Assembly: GCA_964528095.1 (NCBI GenBank)
Contig: CAZGSG010000009.1
Coordinates: forward strand, 1 to 47,676
Length of the DNA: 47,676 bases
Direction: 5' to 3'
From: CAZGSG01 sp964528095
GTDB lineage: Bacteria > Bacteroidota > Bacteroidia > Chitinophagales > Chitinophagaceae
The number at the start of each line of letters is the position of its first letter. Within the stretch, counting starts at the first letter, position 1. The translations under genes were made by a program, and so were the position numbers. Shown here one piece after another: positions 42,884 to 47,676 of the stretch. Under the pieces are notes generated by a model that worked only from the letters and a program-made list of their open reading frames with translations, was not told where the DNA came from and did not search any database.

Positions 42884-43402
42884 TTAATTAAATGACGAGT
42901 GGTCAGTTTGCATGATTTTTTTCAGGGTACCAAGTCCCTGCTCCATCCGGGGGCCATAGGATTTTTCGAAAAGCAGGCTGGCAAATTTTTCCCATGGATA
43001 CCAACGCAGGTGACTATCCATGTACCATTGTACAGTGAGTGAATCAGAACCAGGATGCTCTATTATTTTCCATCCATTGACAACAGGGCGGCGATCAGTC
43101 CTGAATTCAGCGATCACTTCATCATTACCTGTACTGGTGATGACCAGTGCTGCAGTTGATCTACCAGTAACACTTACACCTTTGGCAATCCCGTTTTCAT
43201 AATAGAGCTGAGCTGAGTCCATGCCTGGATACCAGTTTTTCCATTTTGCCGGATCATTCAACTGACCCATTACCGCATTTTTCTCCGCCTTCATATTGAT
43301 GGCCCGGGAAATCCTGACATGAGAAGGAATAAAAAGAGAAATGCCTGTTACTAACAGGAATAAAAATATAAAACTGATCAGCCCTAGTTTTATGATGTTC
43401 AT
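42884..43402 (-). CDS. SRPBCC-family membrane-anchored protein
   Basis: A 172-residue protein with one N-terminal helix (about 5-26, uncleaved anchor or signal) and a START/polyketide-cyclase-like domain: SRAINMKAEKNAVMGQLNDP, WKNWYPGMDSAQ, then TVQWYMDSHLRWYPWEKFAS and LGTLKKIM. The fold binds hydrophobic ligands; the ligand is unknown. It lies 28 bp after the ABC permease gene and may share its transcript. Confidence 0.85.
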   Translation of the reverse strand: MNIIKLGLISFIFLFLLVTGISLFIPSHVRISRAINMKAEKNAVMGQLNDPAKWKNWYPGMDSAQLYYENGIAKGVSVTGRSTAALVITSTGNDEVIAEFRTDRRPVVNGWKIIEHPGSDSLTVQWYMDSHLRWYPWEKFASLLFEKSYGPRMEQGLGTLKKIMQTDHSSFN

Positions 43403-43430
43403 GTTATTTTTTTAATACGCCCGTTACTTA

Positions 43431-44543
43431 CTACTCCCACTTTATTACTCTTGCTGCAATAAAGTAGATCAGGATGATCCAGATACCTAAGATGCCCAGT
43501 TCTTTCCAGCAATCGAATAAGTGCAATCCTTCAAAAGATATTTTGCGCATTGCATTATTGAATTGGGTGAGCGGCAGGCACTGGCAAATTTCCTGCAGCC
43601 ATTTGGGAAATACCTCTACCGGGAAAAAAGTACCTGACAAAAGCATTTGCGGAAAACCAAACAGGTTTATTAATAAAGGGATGGATGAATCACTTTTTAC
43701 AATGCTGCTAAAGATCAGTCCAACTCCCATTAGCAGGAAGAGCATAACAACGGATAATAACAACATTTCAATAAATGTCAATGCGCCGTGCTGCAATGTA
43801 AAGTTGAGGAAGAAATGACCGAAAAGGATCAGTACAATTACATTAATCAGTTGAAAAAACAGGCGGCTTGCTCCAATACCTAATAGAATATGAATTCTCC
43901 TTACCGGGGAAGCATAAAAACGTTTAAGCACTAACTGTTCCCTAAGTGTATAGAAAGTAAACGCGATACCAAAAAGTGTAGAGAAAAGGATGGAAAAACC
44001 CAATTGCCCCGGTAGTATAAAATCGATCTGGCGATAGGGTCTCACTTCGGAGATCTGGGGTAGCTCAATTTTTACAAACTCTTCTTTATTTCCAGACATG
44101 GCTACTTCATACTTCAGCTTGATGTAATCCAATACCTGGTTTAATCCGCCGATCGTATTGTTGCTGGCAGAAGTGGAACGCGTACGTATGGTATAATGTG
44201 GAGCCCGGGCCGAATCCTTCAGTTCTTTGATTGTGACAACGGCCGTCAATCGCCCGCGGACCAGGTCTTTATTCAGGGCCGCACTATCGGGATACCGTAC
44301 TATTTTAAGCGCTGGATGATTCCGAAACCCTAAGGAATAAAGACTATTGGTTGTATCTGAATCGGCTGAAATCGTGATCCGGTAACTGGAGCCGCCACCG
44401 TTCCCAAATGCACCAAATATCAAAATGAATATGATCGGGAAAAGTAAGCTGAATACGATAGCTGTGGGTTGGTTAAAAATGGCTTTAAAGCTTGCCCGGG
44501 TAATAGCCCACAATGCTTTAGACTGACTATATGGTTTAGACAT
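43431..44543 (-). CDS. ABC-2 type permease (orphan)
   Basis: A 370-residue inner-membrane transport permease of the ABC-2 family. The first helix (FNQPTAIVFSLLFPIIFILIFG, about 20-41) is followed by a large extracytoplasmic domain and five further helices at about 205-370, with LINLFGFPQMLLSGTFFPVEVFPKWLQEICQ and LPLTQFNNAMRKI, the motif usual before the last helices. ATG 44543 is chosen over an upstream 29-codon extension. No ATP-binding subunit lies adjacent, so its ATPase must be encoded elsewhere. Confidence 0.9.
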   Translation of the reverse strand: MSKPYSQSKALWAITRASFKAIFNQPTAIVFSLLFPIIFILIFGAFGNGGGSSYRITISADSDTTNSLYSLGFRNHPALKIVRYPDSAALNKDLVRGRLTAVVTIKELKDSARAPHYTIRTRSTSASNNTIGGLNQVLDYIKLKYEVAMSGNKEEFVKIELPQISEVRPYRQIDFILPGQLGFSILFSTLFGIAFTFYTLREQLVLKRFYASPVRRIHILLGIGASRLFFQLINVIVLILFGHFFLNFTLQHGALTFIEMLLLSVVMLFLLMGVGLIFSSIVKSDSSIPLLINLFGFPQMLLSGTFFPVEVFPKWLQEICQCLPLTQFNNAMRKISFEGLHLFDCWKELGILGIWIILIYFIAARVIKWE

Positions 44544-44616
44544 TAATAAAAGTTGGTGAGCAAACCTACAGTAAAAAGAGCATTTTCGAGAGGTTTTCAA
44601 CTGACAGACCCTCTTA

Positions 44617-44705
44617 AATTCAAAAGTCAAAATTAAAAATCAAAAACAGTTTCCGAGCTGCCAGTGGCTTCCGGGTTTTGAATTTTTAATTTTGACTTTT
44701 GAATT
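44617..44705. repeat. Dispersed AT-rich palindromic element, copy 4
   Basis: Arms 44617-44645 and 44676-44705 are inverted repeats over about 29 bases with a single one-base indel (start AATTCAAAAGTCAAAATTAA). The centre contains TTCCGAGC and CTTCCGGG. It lies 16 bp downstream of the sppA stop and may terminate sppA before the ABC permease gene. Confidence 0.8.
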
Positions 44706-44720
44706 CGCTTTATAGCAGTA

Positions 44721-46472
44721 TTATCGAATAAAGAACTGAAAAGGTAGTTTTGCCTGCACCGTATTACTCATATCCCGGATATTTTTTATTTCCTCGTAGA
44801 TCTTGTAGTTATCTTCTCCGATGCTTGCTTTTAATTTATCAGCATAACTCAACGGGTCTTTTTTGCCAAAGAACTGTTCAAAAATATTCTTTGCTTCCGG
44901 GTACTCTTTTACCTGGTAATCATTCAGCCTGGCCATCTTAGCGGCACATCGTACTGCATCTTCTATCCCTCCAAAACGATCGATCAATCCTATTTCTTTA
45001 GCGCGTAAGCCGGTCCAAACCCTGCCCTGTGCAATGCTGTCTACATACGCAGTGTCTCTTTTACGACCATCGGATACCCGTTGTTTGAATACCGAATAGG
45101 TGATTTCTACCTGCGCCTGGATCATTTTCTTTTCATTATCTGTGAGCGAACGGAATGGCACCCCTGTATTGGCGTAGGGCCCGGTCTTTACTCCATCAAA
45201 AGTAACACCCAGTTTATTTTTAAAGAAAGCTTCCATGTTTGGAATGATACCAAACACACCGATCGAACCGGTAATAGTAGTTGGCAAGGCGAATATGCTG
45301 TCTGCCGCACAGGAAATATAATAACCTCCTGAAGCAGCCACATCACCAAAACTCACGATGACGGGTTTTTCTTTTTTTGCCAGTTCCAGTTCACGCCAGA
45401 TATTTTCACTGGCCAGTGAACTACCTCCGCCTGAGTTCACGCGAAAAACGATTGCTTTGATGCTCTTATCAAGCCGGGCCTTTCGTATCAGGTTGCGATA
45501 AGTCTCACTACCGATAGTGCCCTGGTCGCCCTGGCCATCTATGATATCTCCCTCTGCGTAGATCAATGCAAGTTTTTCTCCGCTTGCCCTGGTGAAGCCA
45601 CCAGTTGCCCGATAAGTACCGATAGAAATAAAATTGATCTTTTCATATTTACCTATACCCAGTTTAGTCTTGATCTCATCCTTTACTTCATCATCATATT
45701 TTAATGCATCTATCAGTTTATAATCTACTGCATCTTTTGCTACCTGGATTTTTGCACTATTAGCAATTTCATGCAAGGTTGCCGTATCTGTCTTTCTTGC
45801 ATCGGCTGTTCGTATCAACAGGCCATTATACAGGTCATTTAACCATACAGATGTCTGCAACTGGTTTTCAGGCGTCATCTTATCACTTCTCAAAGGCTCT
45901 GTGGCGCTTTTGAACTTACCGGCATAAAAGATCTGCGGTTGTATTTCCAGTTTGTCCAGCGCGCCTTTTAAAAAAACATAATCAACACTGTATCCCTTCC
46001 ATTCGAAATATCCCTGAGGGCTTACATATATCCTGTCTGCTACATTGGCTATGCTATATGCTTTTTGCGTGAGCACATCGCCATGCGCAATAATGAATTT
46101 TCCACTTTTTTTAAAATCGACCAGCGCATGCCTGATCTCTTCGCTGGCAGCAAATCCATTGGGATTGTTATTGGCAATAATATAGATACCGGAAATATTT
46201 TTATCATTCTTTGCTTTTTGCAGGAGGCGGACAATATCATATAATCCCGGCACATCTTTATTCTCCTCGCCGAGTATGGATAGTACATTTTCTTTCATCT
46301 GTTCGGCAAACTGCTGGCCAAGATCAAGCACCAGTACTGATTTAGCGTATACTTTCGGTTTATCCTTTGATGCAATTCCTCCAACATACACCACTACGAA
46401 AAAAAATACCAACAGTACAAACACTACTAACGCAAGCAGGGAAGCAAAAAAGGTTTTGAAAAAACTCCGCAT
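44721..46472 (-). CDS. sppA: Signal peptide peptidase SppA, 67K type
   Basis: A 583-residue membrane-anchored serine protease that degrades cleaved signal peptides. One N-terminal helix (about 9-31), then two tandem SppA domains. The catalytic Lys188 lies in the first half (GKFKSATEPLRSDKM), and the nucleophile Ser381 in the second (VAASGGYYIS), matching the Lys/Ser dyad of the Escherichia coli enzyme. RVNSGGGSSLASE precedes the Ser region. ATG 46472 chosen; TTG 46478 is a less likely start. Divergent from folK with a 63-bp spacer. Confidence 0.96.
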   Translation of the reverse strand: MRSFFKTFFASLLALVVFVLLVFFFVVVYVGGIASKDKPKVYAKSVLVLDLGQQFAEQMKENVLSILGEENKDVPGLYDIVRLLQKAKNDKNISGIYIIANNNPNGFAASEEIRHALVDFKKSGKFIIAHGDVLTQKAYSIANVADRIYVSPQGYFEWKGYSVDYVFLKGALDKLEIQPQIFYAGKFKSATEPLRSDKMTPENQLQTSVWLNDLYNGLLIRTADARKTDTATLHEIANSAKIQVAKDAVDYKLIDALKYDDEVKDEIKTKLGIGKYEKINFISIGTYRATGGFTRASGEKLALIYAEGDIIDGQGDQGTIGSETYRNLIRKARLDKSIKAIVFRVNSGGGSSLASENIWRELELAKKEKPVIVSFGDVAASGGYYISCAADSIFALPTTITGSIGVFGIIPNMEAFFKNKLGVTFDGVKTGPYANTGVPFRSLTDNEKKMIQAQVEITYSVFKQRVSDGRKRDTAYVDSIAQGRVWTGLRAKEIGLIDRFGGIEDAVRCAAKMARLNDYQVKEYPEAKNIFEQFFGKKDPLSYADKLKASIGEDNYKIYEEIKNIRDMSNTVQAKLPFQFFIR

Positions 46473-46535
46473 ATTCAATGTTTAATTAAGTGTAGCTATC
46501 ACCATCCCACCAAAAATAAAGATATTTGACTCGCT

Positions 46536-47036
46536 ATGGCAAAGGATTTCAGGAACAAAGCTTATTTATTGATAGGCGGAAATTTAGGGGACAGGGAACA
46601 GAAACTGGCAGCAGCCCGGGCGCAACTGGCGATTGAATGTGGCCAGATCAGTGCCTCATCCCCACTCTATGAAACCGCCGCCTGGGGGCTGGAACAGCAG
46701 CCGGCATTCCTGAACCAGGCGCTCGAATTAAAAACCAGGCTTGCGCCGGGTGAATTACTGCGACGAATCTTAAAGATCGAAACCGCCCTGGGGCGGGTAC
46801 GCAAAGAAAAGAATGGCCCCCGCATCATTGATATTGATATTTTATTATTTGCCGACCAGGTCGTTGATGAGCCTGATCTAAAGATCCCCCACCCGGAAAT
46901 GGCCAACCGCCGGTTTGTGCTAACGCCCCTGGCCGCGATCGCCCCGCAACTCATTCACCCGGTATTAAAAAAGACGATCAGCGAGTTGGAAGAATTGTGT
47001 ACGGATAAGCTGGAGGTGATTAAAATAAAAAAATAA
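46536..47036 (+). CDS. folK: 6-hydroxymethyl-7,8-dihydropterin pyrophosphokinase
   Basis: A 166-residue enzyme of folate synthesis that transfers pyrophosphate from ATP to hydroxymethyl-dihydropterin. Family pattern: LLIGGNLGDREQKL (residues about 12-25), SPLYETAAWG, FLNQALELKT, then the signature GPRIIDIDILLFADQVV (about 93-109) with the Mg-binding aspartates DIDI, and PHPEMANRRFVLTPLAAIAP. Followed by 121 bp and the deoxynucleoside kinase gene, a common neighbour. Confidence 0.97.
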   Translation: MAKDFRNKAYLLIGGNLGDREQKLAAARAQLAIECGQISASSPLYETAAWGLEQQPAFLNQALELKTRLAPGELLRRILKIETALGRVRKEKNGPRIIDIDILLFADQVVDEPDLKIPHPEMANRRFVLTPLAAIAPQLIHPVLKKTISELEELCTDKLEVIKIKK

Positions 47037-47093
47037 AAAATAGCCGCTTTAGTAGGGAGATGGACCGCGGTTTGAGGTTTTAATTTTGAATTC
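47037..47093. repeat. Degraded copy of the AT-rich palindromic family, copy 5
   Basis: Only the right arm (TTTTAATTTTGAATTC, 47078-47093) is clear; the left side is an A-rich run after folK, and the centre has CCGC (47044-47047) / GCGG (47067-47070). Assigned by position and arm similarity. Confidence 0.4.
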
Positions 47094-47157
47094 AGAGCGA
47101 TCTATGTGGCAGGTGCGGATCGCCTGGTTATAAAATGTATTATTTTGCGCCCAGCAA

Positions 47158-47676
47158 ATGAAGTACAATTTTATTACTATTGAAGGCAATATCGGCGCCG
47201 GTAAGACGACGCTGTCGCATCTACTTTCCAAACATTATAACGCCAGGCTGATACTGGAGGAGTTTGCAGACAACCCCTTCCTGCCAAAGTTTTATGAAAA
47301 CCCCAGGCAGTTCGCATTTCCCTTAGAGCTGTTCTTTATGGCCGAACGGTTTAAACAACTGAAAGAATTTTTGCAGCAAAAAGACATGTTCCAGCACCTG
47401 ACCATTTCCGATTATCTTTTTACCAAATGCCTGCTTTTTGCCAAGGTCAATCTGCCCGATGATGAGTTCCGGCTTTACCAGCGTCTCTTCGAGATCATTA
47501 ACCAGCAACTGGTACAGCCCGATCTCCTGATCTACCTGCATGCGCCCGTGAATAAATTACAGGCCAATATTAAAAAACGCAATCGCTCTTACGAACAAAA
47601 GATCCCCGACCAGTATTTATTCGATATCCAGGAAACATATACCAGCTATATAAAGCAGCATGGTATTACCACGCTG
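47158..47676 (+). CDS. Deoxynucleoside kinase (partial, runs off the window)
   Basis: The first 173 codons of a dNK/dGK-type P-loop kinase that phosphorylates deoxynucleosides for salvage. Walker A GNIGAGKTTL (about 10-19), then LEEFADNPFLPKFYENP (the substrate-binding Glu region) and QPDLLIYLHAPVNKLQANIKKR with the LID-like arginine stretch and the ERS-like RNRSYEQ. No stop codon before the end. The ATG at 47158 follows folK by 121 bp, across the degraded repeat. Confidence 0.93.
   Translation, partial: MKYNFITIEGNIGAGKTTLSHLLSKHYNARLILEEFADNPFLPKFYENPRQFAFPLELFFMAERFKQLKEFLQQKDMFQHLTISDYLFTKCLLFAKVNLPDDEFRLYQRLFEIINQQLVQPDLLIYLHAPVNKLQANIKKRNRSYEQKIPDQYLFDIQETYTSYIKQHGITTL

Noticed and set aside
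44544..44630. 29-residue extension of the ABC-2 permease
   Set aside because: Cys/Lys-rich and before the typical N-terminus; ATG 44543 directly precedes the first helix region.
1..47676. CRISPR arrays, prophage, integrase or toxin-antitoxin modules
   Set aside because: No regularly spaced repeats, and no recognisable genes of these kinds on either strand.

Overview
The window looks like a chromosomal segment of a Bacteroidota member, most likely a Chitinophagaceae-type organism. The evidence is a SusC/SusD pair, TonB-linked outer-membrane proteins, ECF sigma factors, DUF3857/transglutaminase proteins, DUF2911, LVIVD-repeat and RRM proteins, TAnnTTTG-type promoter boxes, few Shine-Dalgarno sites and moderate GC. 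Family placement is inference. I see no phage, integrase, transposase, CRISPR array, rRNA or tRNA. Most of the window is ordinary housekeeping and envelope gene content.

Layout. 1-3.1 kb: tail of an unrecognised gene, then phoH, a lipoprotein, crcB, inorganic pyrophosphatase and a short TauE-like permease, closed by a terminator. 3.2-6.5 kb: secreted protein, NlpC/P60 hydrolase, ECF sigma factor with a one-helix membrane partner, a 227-bp inverted-repeat element, and guanine deaminase. 6.7-14.8 kb: hypothetical protein, divergent MurC-like ligase, GT1 glycosyltransferase, YdeI/DUF1905 protein, TonB-receptor-like barrel, and sialate O-acetylesterase. 14.9-20.8 kb: DinB protein, RRM protein and small partner, DsbA-like protein, a 658-bp gene-free stretch, secreted protein, small hypotheticals, GNAT and a CPBP membrane protein. 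21-30.3 kb: clpB, serine hydrolase, small membrane protein, two tandem DUF3857/transglutaminase proteins and queG.

30.4-37.8 kb: a leftward set deoR-susC-susD-EEP hydrolase, divergent from anmK. The 130-bp deoR/anmK spacer carries three copies of an 8-bp direct repeat plus two palindromes and is a good candidate operator region. 37.8-41.9 kb: a leftward four-gene set beginning with an ECF sigma factor. The second gene has an anti-sigma-like cytoplasmic N-terminus, one inner-membrane helix, a roughly 270-residue low-complexity periplasmic linker and a C-terminal outer-membrane barrel. This is the architecture of dual-membrane-spanning anti-sigma factors (Dma), and it is followed by an LVIVD lipoprotein and a small barrel protein. 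It is the most interesting system in the window. 42.3-47.7 kb: DUF2911 lipid-exposed/secreted protein, SRPBCC protein, orphan ABC-2 permease, sppA, folK and a deoxynucleoside kinase cut by the window end.

At the small scale, a family of AT-rich palindromic intergenic elements (arms like AATTCAAAATTAAAAA with a GC-richer centre) recurs at about 13.3, 42.0, 42.25, 44.65 and, degraded, 47.05 kb. No searches were run, so family names rest on motifs and remembered family features.
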